Positions 16,448 to 26,480 are shown, counted from the first letter of the stretch. The stretch: 64,000 bases of DNA from a bacterium (GCA_022072055.1 JAJVIK010000011.1:246597-310596), one strand, 5' to 3'. Notes: generated from the sequence alone by a model not told the origin. Made by a program: numbers and translations.

Positions 16448-17206
16448 ATGAGACGCATCGCCTTTCTGCCGAATCTCTTCACCACCGGGAACATGGTCTG
16501 CGGGGTTTCCGCGATTCTACTTTCCTTGGGGGGAACCACCGAGGATTTGGAGCGCGCCTGCTGGATGATTCTGCTCGCCATCCTGCTGGACGGGCTGGAT
16601 GGGATCATCGCGGTCCTGACCCGCAGCTGCACGAAGTTCGGCATTCAATACGACTCATTGGCGGACCTGGTTTCCTTTGGAGTCGCCCCCGCGATGTTGC
16701 TTGTGGCGGACTTTCGCCTGGTGGAGGGCGAAATGGCGCGGGTCACCCGGGAATATTGGGCCATCAGCGTGGTCCTGGTGGTTTGCGTGGCGCTGCGTCT
16801 GGCGCGGTACAATGTTCAGGCTTACACCGGGGAGCTCAAGAGTTTTCAAGGGCTTCCCTGCCCCACTCCCGCCGGGTTCATCGCCCTACTCTTGCTAAGC
16901 TTCACGAAGTACGGCTACCACCTTCCTCCCGAGGCCCTGATGGTCATCGTGATCGCGCTGGGCATCCTGATGGTGTCCAGCGTGCGCTATCCAAGCCTCA
17001 AGAAATCCGATTTCTTCAAGACTCAGCCGCTTTCGAGCTTCCTCCTGGTGGTCCTCGGCTTCGGCCTGGTGGTGATGGAGCCGATTGCATCGCTGCTGTT
17101 GATTCTCTCCGGGTATATCCTATTCGGGGTCCTCAACCGGCTGGTTCCGACCCCACTCCTTGAGCACCTTCACCGCTTCGCCGACGCCGGAAAGCGCCCG
17201 CTTTGA
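16448..17206 (+). CDS. pssA: CDP-diacylglycerol-serine O-phosphatidyltransferase
   Basis: 252 residues from ATG 16448 (MRRIAFLPNLFTTGNMVCG), several membrane helices. It makes phosphatidylserine, the precursor of phosphatidylethanolamine. The CDP-alcohol phosphotransferase core is at residues 51-73: Asp51-Gly52, Ala55, Gly65, Asp69 and Asp73 all fit the consensus, but the residue after Ala55 is Val56 where the family has Arg. The following SFGVAPAML is typical of PssA. The rest of the protein looks intact. The change is described in the findings. Confidence 0.87.
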   Translation: MRRIAFLPNLFTTGNMVCGVSAILLSLGGTTEDLERACWMILLAILLDGLDGIIAVLTRSCTKFGIQYDSLADLVSFGVAPAMLLVADFRLVEGEMARVTREYWAISVVLVVCVALRLARYNVQAYTGELKSFQGLPCPTPAGFIALLLLSFTKYGYHLPPEALMVIVIALGILMVSSVRYPSLKKSDFFKTQPLSSFLLVVLGFGLVVMEPIASLLLILSGYILFGVLNRLVPTPLLEHLHRFADAGKRPL

Positions 17207-17356
17207 TCGCCCTCCCCCGCATCCGGCTCACCCACTTTCCGGCCTCTTGGTGACTCGCTTCGGTTGCGATAAGCTTAAGTCATTCCGTTGAACCACGCCC
17301 CAGCGTAGAAACCGCCGGGGTTTGATCGGAAGACACAGAAGAGAAGGAACACGCCG

Positions 17357-18448
17357 ATGACCAGTCTCCTCGAACGGCCCGTGTTCGATGCCCTCGAGCA
17401 CTACAGCCGGATGAGCTCGGAGGAGCTCACAGAGATTATCCGTGAGCACAAGAAGCGCCTCGGAAACCGTCTTCTCATCCTTGGTCATTTCTATCAGAAA
17501 CCCGAGGTCTTCGATTTGGCGGATGTAACCGGGGATTCGTATGGTCTCTCCAAGGCGGCCGCCGAGGCCGAGGAATGCGAGACCATCCTTTTCTGTGGGG
17601 TCCATTTCATGGCCGAATCGGCGCGAATCCTGGCGCGCGAGGATCAAGTCGTGCTCCATCCGGACCTCCGCGCCGGGTGTCCGATGGCCGACATGGCCAA
17701 CCTCGACACGGTCACCCAAGCCTGGGAGGAACTGTCCGAGGTGACCGACATCAACCGGGTGGTCCCGGTCACCTACATGAACAGCGACGCCGACCTCAAG
17801 GCCTTTTGCGGAGAGCGAGGTGGGATTGTTTGCACCTCTTCAAACGCGGCCAAGGTCTATGACTGGTGCTACGAACGCGGGGACCGGATACTTTTCTTCC
17901 CGGACGAACACCTGGGCCGAAACACCGGAAACCAACGTGGCATCCCCTCTGAGCGGATGCCTGTCTGGGATTGGAAGGAGTATCGAGGCGGACTATCCGA
18001 GAACCAGATCCGTGACGCCAAGGTCTTGCTCTGGAAGGGGTTCTGCCATGTCCATACCCATTTTACGGTCGAACAGATTCGTCGCGTTCGCGAGAACGAA
18101 CCGGAGGCGGTGATTCTCGTTCATCCCGAATGCCCGGAGGAGGTGGTGGCGCTCGCGGATGGGTGTGGCTCGACCGACTATATGCGGAAGCAGGTCCTAG
18201 CCGCCGCGCCGGGAACCACGGTTTATCTCGGAACCGAGATGAACCACGCGCTCAATCTCCAGAATCGCCGTCCGGACCTCACCGTGAAATATCTTTCCCG
18301 CTCGCTTTGCCCAAACATGTGGAAGATCGGTTTGAACGACATGGCGTACACGCTGGACATGGAGGGGCGAGTCAATCGGGTCGAGTTGCCGGAAGAAATC
18401 ATCCGCCCGGGACGGCTGGCGCTTGAGAGGATGCTGGAGGTGGCGTGA
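17357..18448 (+). CDS. nadA: Quinolinate synthase
   Basis: 363 residues, the usual size for NadA. It condenses iminoaspartate with dihydroxyacetone phosphate to quinolinate in NAD synthesis. The three Cys expected to hold the [4Fe-4S] cluster are present in context: RAGCPMADM (Cys108), KGFCHVHTHF and RSLCPNMWKIGLNDM near the C-terminus. The start LLILGHFYQKPEVFD and THYM-type segments fit the family. ATG 17357 follows GAGAAGGAA. No nadB or nadC is in the window. Confidence 0.93.
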   Translation: MTSLLERPVFDALEHYSRMSSEELTEIIREHKKRLGNRLLILGHFYQKPEVFDLADVTGDSYGLSKAAAEAEECETILFCGVHFMAESARILAREDQVVLHPDLRAGCPMADMANLDTVTQAWEELSEVTDINRVVPVTYMNSDADLKAFCGERGGIVCTSSNAAKVYDWCYERGDRILFFPDEHLGRNTGNQRGIPSERMPVWDWKEYRGGLSENQIRDAKVLLWKGFCHVHTHFTVEQIRRVRENEPEAVILVHPECPEEVVALADGCGSTDYMRKQVLAAAPGTTVYLGTEMNHALNLQNRRPDLTVKYLSRSLCPNMWKIGLNDMAYTLDMEGRVNRVELPEEIIRPGRLALERMLEVA

Positions 18449-18458
18449 GGGGAACGAA

Positions 18459-19136
18459 ATGGGACTGCTCCTATCCATTTGTGTCCTCGCGTGGGCACTC
18501 GCGGATGCGAGCGCCTCCTTGGTTCCCGTGGGAACTGGATCCCGCTATGCCGAGGTCCTTTTATTCGGCATGTGGGGGGGGTTGCTCTCGTGGCTGCTCA
18601 GTGTGTGGACCAAGAGACAATCTAATGCTTGGCTTGCCTGCCATTCGAAATTCCCGGATTCAAGCCTCACGCTAACTGCGGGGACATGGGGCATGCTTGA
18701 TTTCGGGGGCCTGCTCCTGGTCGCCGTGGTTTCGCTGGTGTACACGGCGATTTCCTTCTTCGAACCACTCCTCGATTGGAATTCGGTGGTATTCGGGGGG
18801 GCAGTTTCCACGATGCTCCTGATCCTCCTCGGTTTCGATTGGCTTGCACTCAAGACCACTGTCATCATCAATCACAATTCGATCCTCGTTCTTGAATGGA
18901 CCGGAAGAGGTGAGGCGCCCACGAACGGGACCCGCATTTCGCTTGAGGATATCGCGAGGTGGGAGGTAAAGTTACTTGGTTTCTCGATAGACCTCTGGAC
19001 AAAGGATGGCGCGAAACATTCTTTCTCGACTCCTGGATGTAATCCGGTGTGGGAGGAGGTTACCCGGATCGCCCTTAGTGAGGCTCCGATCAAGTCCACC
19101 GATTTGGAGGGCGCCGGACACGAGCGCATGGGATAG
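18459..19136 (+). CDS. Hypothetical membrane protein
   Basis: 225 residues from ATG 18459, which has GGGGAACG upstream and lies 10 bases after nadA. Four hydrophobic stretches occur in the first 140 residues (about 1-20, 30-50, 80-100, 112-132), then a soluble C-terminal part of about 90 residues with a beta-rich look (ISLEDIARWEVKLLGFSIDLW), similar in style to small PH-like membrane-associated domains. I do not recognise a family. Its codon use is slightly less GC-rich than the neighbours. Confidence 0.55.
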   Translation: MGLLLSICVLAWALADASASLVPVGTGSRYAEVLLFGMWGGLLSWLLSVWTKRQSNAWLACHSKFPDSSLTLTAGTWGMLDFGGLLLVAVVSLVYTAISFFEPLLDWNSVVFGGAVSTMLLILLGFDWLALKTTVIINHNSILVLEWTGRGEAPTNGTRISLEDIARWEVKLLGFSIDLWTKDGAKHSFSTPGCNPVWEEVTRIALSEAPIKSTDLEGAGHERMG

Positions 19137-19291
19137 GGATGCCGAATACGCCTTGAGGCCTGCGACGCGACGCCCCCCCAAACCGAACCCACCCATGCTA
19201 TCCTCCCCCCATTCTCTGTTCCGCTGGGGGGCTGACCTATTCCGGCGCGAGTCCCCTCGGAACAGACTGCAATGCCTTGGAGGGTCTCCCC

Positions 19292-22084
19292 GTGCCGAAG
19301 AAATACGAAATCCATGTGGTCTCGAACACTCACTGGGATCGGGAATGGCTGTATGACTTTCAGGAAACCCGGATGATGCTGGTTGAGTTCTTCGATCAGC
19401 TCCTGAATATCCTGGACAACGAACCCCGCTATCGAGCCTTCCTCCTCGATTCCCAAACCGTTCCGATTGAGGACTACCTGGAGGTCCGTCCGGAGGCACG
19501 CGAGCGGATCAAGCGCCATGTCGCCGCCGAGCGACTCTTTGTCGGACCGTGGTACACCTGCCCGGAAGGCTTCATCGTGGCCGGGGAGTCCCTGGTTCGG
19601 AATCTCCTGTATGGACACAAGGTCGCGGACGAATTCGGCAAGCCGATGAAGGTCGGCCACACCCCCTTCTCCTACGGGCAGAACTCACAGATGCCTCAGA
19701 TCTACGCCGGTTTCGGAATCGACAGCATCCTCTTCTATCACGGGGTCTCGCATGAGGATGTGGCCAACGAATTCACCTTCGAGGGCGCCGACGGGACTCG
19801 TCTTTTCGCCTCGCAGATGAGCTCCTTCGCGCGCTACAACTATTATTTCGCGGTCTATCGCCCGGTCCTATTCGGAACCTCCATTGACCAGCGCGGCCAT
19901 GATTGGAGAAAGGGCGGCCTGCCCTTCCACCTCTGTTCCGAGGACCGCTGCATGGGTCACCACTATCTTCTCGACGCGCCGCGGGGGTATCGAGCGGACC
20001 TGCTCGAAGGGGCCCTTCAGGAGCTGAAGGAGCGCGAAATCAAGGCTGGAACCACGCCCATCCTGGCCTTCATGATGGGTCACGACAGCAGCGTCGCGGA
20101 CCTGGACGAGGTCCGGATCCTGGAGGATGCCAAGAAGGTTTTGGCGGATGACCATGTCATTCACAGCACGCTTCCCGACCTTGTGGCCAAGGTCAAGGCG
20201 CGCGCCAGGAATCTGGTGATTCTGCGCGGGGAGCGCCGAGTGCCCAAGATGATGAACGGGCGACTCCATCTTTACAGCGATGTGCTTTCCAGCCGGACTC
20301 GCGTCAAACGCTTGAACGCCCTTGCCGAATCTGGTTTACAGCGGCGGGCCGAACCGTACGCGGCGCTGGCCTGGCTGCTGGGGGCCGAATACCCATCGTC
20401 CCTTCTGGACCTCGCCTGGAAATCGATGCTTCAGTCGCACGCCCATGACAGCATCGCGGGAAGCGGCGTGGATGAAATCGAGCGGGATGTCACCTACCGG
20501 CTCCGTCAGACCATCAACATTTCACAGGGTGTCGCTCGCCGTGGAATGGAGGCGGTCCAGCGGCGAATCCAGACGATCGCAAAGGCGCCGGAGGATGTCT
20601 TCTTGACCGTTTTCAATGCCTCGCTTGTCGCTCGCTCGGAGGTTTTGACCGTGGTCGCGGATCTTCCCCGGACGAGCGGCTTGGCGAAGTTTCAACTTGT
20701 CGAGGAGGGCGGCAAAGAGACCCTTCCCGTGCAGGTGTCCACGCGCAGGCCGCACAACGCCGTGATCAACCATGCGGGGGATGCCCCCACCATGATGGAG
20801 TGCGAGCGGGTGAAGTTTCATTTCGAGGCCCGGAGCATCCCCGGCCTTGGTTACAACGTGTACCGATTTGTCCCCGGCGGGGATTTCCTTCGCGGTGGCC
20901 TTGTTTCGGGGCGCAACGCGATGGAGAACGAGCATCTCGCGGTGACGATCAATTCCAACGGCTCCCTTTCGCTGGTGCACAAGGAAACCAATCGGCGCTA
21001 CGACGATCTGCACTACTTCGAGGATGGCGGAGAAGCCGGCCATGCCTGGATGCATATCGAACCGGCGGAGGACCTGATCCTCACAAGCCTTGGGACTCCC
21101 GCGCTGATTGGGCTTGAGGAAAACGGCCCCCTGCTCGCGCGCTACAGGGTTGAGTATCGGATGGAGATTCCAGCCGCTCCGGACGAAAACGGAGGCGACC
21201 CCTGGCAGCGATTGGATGGCTCGGGGAGCGCCTGTCGACGTTCACGGGAGACTGTTCCGCTCACGATTGTGTCCCACATCACGCTGAGGAAGGGCGCGCG
21301 CGCCTTGGAAGTGACGACCCGCCTGGAGAACCGCGCCGAAAATCACCGCCTTCGAGTGGTTCTTCCCACACGACTCAAGGCCCGGGTCTGCCACGCCGAG
21401 AGCGCCTTTGACGTGGTCGAACGGGAAATCATCTACGGTCCCGGAAGTCCCTGGCACGGTGGAGTCAACGCCACCTTTCCGATGCAGCGCTTCGTGGATG
21501 TCAGCGATGGGAAGGCGGGGTTGGCGTTTATCAGCGACGGACTGCGAGAGTACCAAGTGACCCAGGATGCGGATCGAGCTATCGCGATCACGCTTCTGCG
21601 GGCCTTTCAAGTGTCGCTCACGACAGTGAGCAAGCGCTGGGAGCCTCACCCCGAAATGAAACTCTCGCAATCGCCGGGAGAGCACGAGTTTCGCTATTGG
21701 ATTTACCCCCACGCCGGGAACTGGGAAAAGGGCGGCGTGTTTACCGAGGTCGAGCGGTTCACTGTCGGCCTGGAGCCCGCGCAGGCCGGCGCGCATGCAG
21801 GTGATCTTCCGACCCGCCTCAGTTTTCTCAGCGTGGAACCATCTCAACTCGTGGTCACGGCCCTTAAGAGGTCCGAGGATGGGAAGGGGGTTCTCCTTCG
21901 GGTGTTTAACCCAGGGTCGAAGGCGGTGACGGGCAAAGTCCGGGCCTATCGCCCGCTCCGCTCGGCGTGCTATCTCACCCTCGAGGAGAAGGAGAGCGGA
22001 CCGATCAAAGTCCAGGGAGGTCAAGCGACCTTCAAAGCCGGTCCCAAGCAGATTGTGACCCTCAAGCTGGTCGTCGAGAGGTAA
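19292..22084 (+). CDS. GH38 alpha-mannosidase family protein with altered catalytic site
   Basis: About 930 residues. I choose GTG 19292, which has GGAGGG seven bases upstream. N-terminal SNTHWDREW (His14, Asp16) is the GH38 zinc-binding start, and AHDSIAGSGVDEIERD in the middle holds the later His/Asp. GH38 proteins cleave alpha-mannosides using a zinc and an Asp nucleophile, normally in a P-D-(S/T)-F-G-Q-type motif. Here the matching segment is VGHTPFSYGQNSQMPQIY with Phe126 in place of that Asp. The C-terminal beta domains (to residue 930) look complete. No signal peptide. Convergent with the GH116 gene. Confidence 0.85.
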   Translation: MPKKYEIHVVSNTHWDREWLYDFQETRMMLVEFFDQLLNILDNEPRYRAFLLDSQTVPIEDYLEVRPEARERIKRHVAAERLFVGPWYTCPEGFIVAGESLVRNLLYGHKVADEFGKPMKVGHTPFSYGQNSQMPQIYAGFGIDSILFYHGVSHEDVANEFTFEGADGTRLFASQMSSFARYNYYFAVYRPVLFGTSIDQRGHDWRKGGLPFHLCSEDRCMGHHYLLDAPRGYRADLLEGALQELKEREIKAGTTPILAFMMGHDSSVADLDEVRILEDAKKVLADDHVIHSTLPDLVAKVKARARNLVILRGERRVPKMMNGRLHLYSDVLSSRTRVKRLNALAESGLQRRAEPYAALAWLLGAEYPSSLLDLAWKSMLQSHAHDSIAGSGVDEIERDVTYRLRQTINISQGVARRGMEAVQRRIQTIAKAPEDVFLTVFNASLVARSEVLTVVADLPRTSGLAKFQLVEEGGKETLPVQVSTRRPHNAVINHAGDAPTMMECERVKFHFEARSIPGLGYNVYRFVPGGDFLRGGLVSGRNAMENEHLAVTINSNGSLSLVHKETNRRYDDLHYFEDGGEAGHAWMHIEPAEDLILTSLGTPALIGLEENGPLLARYRVEYRMEIPAAPDENGGDPWQRLDGSGSACRRSRETVPLTIVSHITLRKGARALEVTTRLENRAENHRLRVVLPTRLKARVCHAESAFDVVEREIIYGPGSPWHGGVNATFPMQRFVDVSDGKAGLAFISDGLREYQVTQDADRAIAITLLRAFQVSLTTVSKRWEPHPEMKLSQSPGEHEFRYWIYPHAGNWEKGGVFTEVERFTVGLEPAQAGAHAGDLPTRLSFLSVEPSQLVVTALKRSEDGKGVLLRVFNPGSKAVTGKVRAYRPLRSACYLTLEEKESGPIKVQGGQATFKAGPKQIVTLKLVVER

Positions 22085-22123
22085 ACCGGGTTCGTCGCGG
22101 TCCACTGGGAGCACGCGGGGGGT

Positions 22124-24571
22124 TCACTCTCCTCCCCTGGCCGCATTCATCACTCGCGCGACGAGACCCCCGTCTTGGCATGGCCCGGAAAGATCTTGTT
22201 CGCGGATCGCCGCCGGGAGGGACCAAAGCATCATGTCCTGGTAGTAGTCGTTTCCGAAGGTCCGCTCGCCGGTGTCCACATCCCCTCGCAGGATATTGGG
22301 CATGTCCCAGGTGTATCCCTGGACACAGATCAGGTTGTGCCAGGTTTTCCGCGCGAGTTCGAGCCCAAATTCCATCTCCCCGTTGTACATATAAGTCATC
22401 GCGAGCATCAGGGCCTCAGGCGGGAAATAACTGAAGCGACCATAATCCCAGGTCCCCGCTTTGGCCTGCGGACGTGGAGTGCCATCCGGATTGGCGTAAT
22501 TCACCGCGCCGTGCCTCGAAAGCGCCACATTGCAGCGCTTGATGGTTGCGAGCGTGGTATTCACCCGATCCTGGGGTAGCCCCTCCTCCAGTCCATGATG
22601 GTCGATGACCCACTCGCCATCGAGCTGATACCCGAACACATACTCCGATTTGATGCCGGTTTCTGGTTCGAAGAAATTCAAATAATGGGACCCGGTCCAG
22701 AGTCGTTTCTCCATCGCCTCCCGGGCGGCGGCAATCCACTCCGCGCACTGGGCGGCGAACTCCGTGTCCCCAGCCCCCTTCGCCATTCGCTCCGCGATTC
22801 GGAGTTCCGCCAGATGCAGCGAGCCAACATGGGCGGTCATTCCGCTCCAGCCCGGTTCGGCGGCCTCGAACCACTCCGAGCCTTCATTCTTGTCCGGCAT
22901 CGAGAGGATCCGCTCACCGATGGTGTATTCCGGGGTGGTTCTCAAGCCCACAGTTCGCAGCATGCTCTTCTTGACCATCGGGTAGAGCTCCGCCAGGACC
23001 TTCCGATCCGGAGTGTCGTGGACCATCAGGAACTGATCCACCAGCGAGGCGAGCGAGATCCCATTGGTGGCAAACTGATAGCCGCGTGTCGGGGAAGCGA
23101 AATCAATATACGGAGTGCTCCCGGTGCAGCCGCCGAAGACCCACACCGGCGCGCCATCCTCATATTGGAACCCCTGATAGCCGCGCAGGGTGGACAGTGC
23201 GAGATCGGGGAAAAAATACGCAATCGGCAGGCTGCCGTAAAAGCTGCACGGGATGCACTCGATCTGCGGACACCCGCGCGGGCATTCGTTCATCCCAAAA
23301 AGGCCATCCTCCGCGCGCACCCAATCCGGGAGAGGATGCCCGGCCTGGGCCCAGAGGCTGTCCTCGGTGAACAGATAGAGGACATTGACCAACGAGTCGC
23401 GCAGCCAAACCGGCAGCGATTCGTCCGTATAGACCTCCGCCTGCCAGGCCAAGATCCGCATGAGCAGAGACTCGTGGCTCTCGGCCACCCGCTTCGCGGT
23501 TTCGACCGGGTCCGGGTAAAACTTGGCGTACATGTGCTTGAAGGCGCGCGGTTCGCCACTATACTTCTCGGGAACTGCCGTGGCGGTCGGGAATCCCACT
23601 CCGTTCCATTCCGGCGCGCACCAGGTGAGAACAAACCGAATCACCCGATTCTCCGAAGGCTTAAGCGCAAAATCAGCGGCCACCGAACTGCCCGCATGTG
23701 AGCCATCGGCATCCGGGAGCCGAGTGGCGATTTGCTCCCAAGCACTTCCGGTCGACCCCAATTCCCCTCCACTCCGGACCTTCTCGGCTCCAAGGACGGT
23801 CACCGAATACGAGGCGAGGTCCCCTCTCACCGAGATCCCGGGTAGAGCCTCGCCGAGCTCTCTTCTGTCAAACTGCATGTGTTGAACCTCCCAGGTTGCG
23901 GGACCAGGGAAAGAGAAGGCGAGAGTCCCTTGGCAAGGCTCGGAGGTTCGGTTTCGGAGGCGGACCTCAAAGACCGTCGCGGGCAGAATCGAGCTCAGGG
24001 TGTCGCCTGGAAGGAAGGGGGCCCAGGCGCGCAAGGCGACGCCCACCGGGGCCTCGATCTCATACTCCAGATCGGCCACCGGATAATGCCCCCAGTAACG
24101 GATCGCCTTCGGCGTCTTAACCCCCCCGAGGTCCAATGCGCCCCCGACCGGGAAGATCGGGACTCGCTTCGGGTTCACCTGGTAGTCCCCCCACCCCTGC
24201 TTGATCTGCTTCGGATCGCACAGCACCCAGGTTGTCTCCCCCACGGACACCCCCAAGAAGGGGAGGTTCATCGGCCCGCGACGAGGAACATGCGAGTTGA
24301 AGATCGTGCAGTAACCAAGGAGGCCGCTGGTTTCGAGGTCGAGGCAGCCGGTGTCGATTCCCCCAAGGGCGAGCCCGTTGGTGACCGGATCGTCCTGGTT
24401 GTAGATCACCCCACAGACCGGCTTGGAAAACCCGGCGGCTTCAAACTGAAGCCATTCCCGGCATGGGAGGTTGCTCGGGAACAGTTCTCCCTTCACAACG
24501 GCCTGGCCGTTAACCGCGTCCATGAGGAATAAGCTCAACACCAGCAGACTTCTTGTTGATGAAATCGACAT
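22124..24571 (-). CDS. Secreted GH116 family protein (beta-glucosidase/glucosylceramidase-like)
   Basis: 815 residues with a signal peptide of about 22 residues. The N-terminal domain resembles the beta-sandwich of GH116/GBA2-type enzymes (CGVIYNQDDPVTNGLALGGIDTGCLDLE), and the C-terminal half is an (alpha/alpha)6-type domain with LASLVDQFLMVHDTPDRKVL and YEDGAPVWVFGGCTG. Family members are beta-glucosidases, xylosidases or glucosylceramidases; the substrate here is open. Probably periplasmic or extracellular. It faces GH38 tail to tail, 39 bases apart, and is divergent from the GH28-like gene. Confidence 0.78.
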   Translation of the reverse strand: MSISSTRSLLVLSLFLMDAVNGQAVVKGELFPSNLPCREWLQFEAAGFSKPVCGVIYNQDDPVTNGLALGGIDTGCLDLETSGLLGYCTIFNSHVPRRGPMNLPFLGVSVGETTWVLCDPKQIKQGWGDYQVNPKRVPIFPVGGALDLGGVKTPKAIRYWGHYPVADLEYEIEAPVGVALRAWAPFLPGDTLSSILPATVFEVRLRNRTSEPCQGTLAFSFPGPATWEVQHMQFDRRELGEALPGISVRGDLASYSVTVLGAEKVRSGGELGSTGSAWEQIATRLPDADGSHAGSSVAADFALKPSENRVIRFVLTWCAPEWNGVGFPTATAVPEKYSGEPRAFKHMYAKFYPDPVETAKRVAESHESLLMRILAWQAEVYTDESLPVWLRDSLVNVLYLFTEDSLWAQAGHPLPDWVRAEDGLFGMNECPRGCPQIECIPCSFYGSLPIAYFFPDLALSTLRGYQGFQYEDGAPVWVFGGCTGSTPYIDFASPTRGYQFATNGISLASLVDQFLMVHDTPDRKVLAELYPMVKKSMLRTVGLRTTPEYTIGERILSMPDKNEGSEWFEAAEPGWSGMTAHVGSLHLAELRIAERMAKGAGDTEFAAQCAEWIAAAREAMEKRLWTGSHYLNFFEPETGIKSEYVFGYQLDGEWVIDHHGLEEGLPQDRVNTTLATIKRCNVALSRHGAVNYANPDGTPRPQAKAGTWDYGRFSYFPPEALMLAMTYMYNGEMEFGLELARKTWHNLICVQGYTWDMPNILRGDVDTGERTFGNDYYQDMMLWSLPAAIREQDLSGPCQDGGLVARVMNAARGGE

Positions 24572-24757
24572 GGGGGCAATCCTCCATTGAAGGGCATGGC
24601 ATTGGGAAACCGGAACCGCATGGACCCCATCGTAGCAAGCGGCGCGGATCCGCGCAGCTCAAAAATCCCGAGGGCGCAGTGACTCGAATTGGCGGCCTTC
24701 TGGTGAGACAATACCAATCCCCAGATCGAGAATACCTGATCTTCCCAGGAGGTCACG

Positions 24758-26461
24758 ATGCAAATGGAAAAACCCGGACCGAGCAACCGGTCGGACAGGA
24801 AGGGGGCCCTATTGAGAGTGTTGACACTCGTGTTCTGCTGCGCCCAACTCTGCGCGTTCTCAATCGATTCCCATTCGGCAACCTATTCGATCCGGGATTA
24901 CGGCGCAAAGGGGGATGGCCAAACCTCCGACACGGCGGCGATCCAGGCCGCCATTGAGGCTTGCGCGAACGCCGGAGGGGGAACCGTCCTGTTCCCCCCT
25001 GGGAGATTCCTCTCCGGGACAATCTTCCTCCGGAGCCATGTCACCCTGGAGTTCGACACGGGTTCCACCCTACTTGGCGGCACCCGCCTGGAGGACTATC
25101 CGCTCACTCTGTGCGCCTTTGCCTCATACACCGACCGTTACTGCGGACGCGCGCTGATCTGGGGCGAGGGGCTTGAGGATGTCGGAATTGTCGGTCGGGG
25201 AACCATCGATGGCCAGGGCGCGGCCTTCAAGGACAACCGCCCCTCGGATGAAGTGGCCGCCGAGATCGCCAAAGACTGGACCGACCCCTCGCGCCATGTC
25301 CCGAAAGGGGTTTATATCAATCGTCCCTATCTGATTCGCCTGGTCAGTTGCAGTGGGGTCCGAGTGGAAGGGCTCACCCTGCGCGATTCGGCGATGTGGA
25401 TGCAGCACTACCTGAACTGCGACTTTGTCGCCATCCGCGGGATCACGGTCTACAACCACTGCGCGGCGAATAACGACATGATCGACATCGACTGTTGCCG
25501 CGAGGTGCTTATCTCCGATTGTTTCGGGGACACCGATGATGACGCTCTGACCCTCAAGAGCACCGCCGACTGTCCCACCGAAAATGTCACGGTCACCAAC
25601 TGCGCCCTCAGTTCGCACTGCAACGCGATCAAGCTGGGCACCGAGTCGAGCGGGGGCTTTAAGAACATCACCATCTCCAACTGTGTGATCCGGCCATCGA
25701 GGGATCGCGAGGCCATGGCGGGCCGAAATGAAGGACTCGCGGGGATCGCGCTGGAGATGGTCGACGGCGGGAGCCTGGAGCGAGTGGCGATCTCCAATGT
25801 CGCCATGTACGGTCAAACCACGCCAATCTTCATTCGCCTCGGAAACCGCGCGCGACCCTTCAAGACGGACATGGAGAAACCTGGAGTTGGGACCCTTCGC
25901 GATGTCATCCTGGGCAACATTGTGGCCACCGGGGCGGGAGGCATCGGCTGCTCGATCACCGGGCTTCCGGACCACCCGGTGGAGAATGTCACGCTCTCCA
26001 ATATCCGGATCGAGTACAAAGGGGGCGTGGCGCGCCTTCCGAAGCTCTCGGAGGTCCCGGAGGTTCCGGAAAAGTACCCGGAGTCCGCGATGTTCGGGAC
26101 GCTTCCCGCGTATGGGCTCTATTGCCGCCATGTGAAGGGTCTGCGCTTGGAATCCCTCGACTTGGCGACCGAAAAGCACGATGCCCGCCCCGCGCTGGCA
26201 TGCGAGGATGTCCGTGACTTGGAGCTCGCGCGCTTCCGGGGATCGGTCTCACCCTCTGTCCCAATGGTGGCGGTGTTCAAGGACGTTTCAGATGCGTTGA
26301 TTTCCGGCTGTGTGTCCCCGGAGGTCGCCACATTCCTGCGTTTCGAAGAGAAAGTCCGCCAAGTGCGCCTGACCGGCAATGACCTCAGCCGCGCCGGCGC
26401 TCCCTTCGAAGCGGTGGCGGGCGCGGACGCGAAGGAAGTCATTATCGTCGGCGATCGTTAA
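24758..26461 (+). CDS. Secreted GH28-like right-handed beta-helix protein
   Basis: 567 residues. ATG 24758 has a perfect AGGAGGT seven nucleotides upstream. A signal peptide is followed by YSIRDYGAKGDGQTSDT, the classic start of pectin-lyase-fold proteins, and FPPGRFLSGTIFL. Candidate catalytic Asp residues in the GH28 positions are NNDMIDID and TDDDALTLKST, but the GHG His motif is not seen as such (SHCNAIKLGTESSGG instead), so it may be a GH28 relative with other specificity. Beta-helix rungs continue to about residue 550. Likely acts on acidic or decorated polysaccharides, next to a sulfatase. Confidence 0.78.
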   Translation: MQMEKPGPSNRSDRKGALLRVLTLVFCCAQLCAFSIDSHSATYSIRDYGAKGDGQTSDTAAIQAAIEACANAGGGTVLFPPGRFLSGTIFLRSHVTLEFDTGSTLLGGTRLEDYPLTLCAFASYTDRYCGRALIWGEGLEDVGIVGRGTIDGQGAAFKDNRPSDEVAAEIAKDWTDPSRHVPKGVYINRPYLIRLVSCSGVRVEGLTLRDSAMWMQHYLNCDFVAIRGITVYNHCAANNDMIDIDCCREVLISDCFGDTDDDALTLKSTADCPTENVTVTNCALSSHCNAIKLGTESSGGFKNITISNCVIRPSRDREAMAGRNEGLAGIALEMVDGGSLERVAISNVAMYGQTTPIFIRLGNRARPFKTDMEKPGVGTLRDVILGNIVATGAGGIGCSITGLPDHPVENVTLSNIRIEYKGGVARLPKLSEVPEVPEKYPESAMFGTLPAYGLYCRHVKGLRLESLDLATEKHDARPALACEDVRDLELARFRGSVSPSVPMVAVFKDVSDALISGCVSPEVATFLRFEEKVRQVRLTGNDLSRAGAPFEAVAGADAKEVIIVGDR

Positions 26462-26480
26462 GGCGAACCGACTCCCCGTG

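Noticed and set aside
22595-23701. Plus-strand open frame (368 codons) opposite GH116
   Set aside because: Shadow frame; the minus strand has the signal peptide and fold motifs.
25124-26179. Minus-strand open frame (351 codons) opposite the GH28-like gene
   Set aside because: Shadow frame without family motifs.
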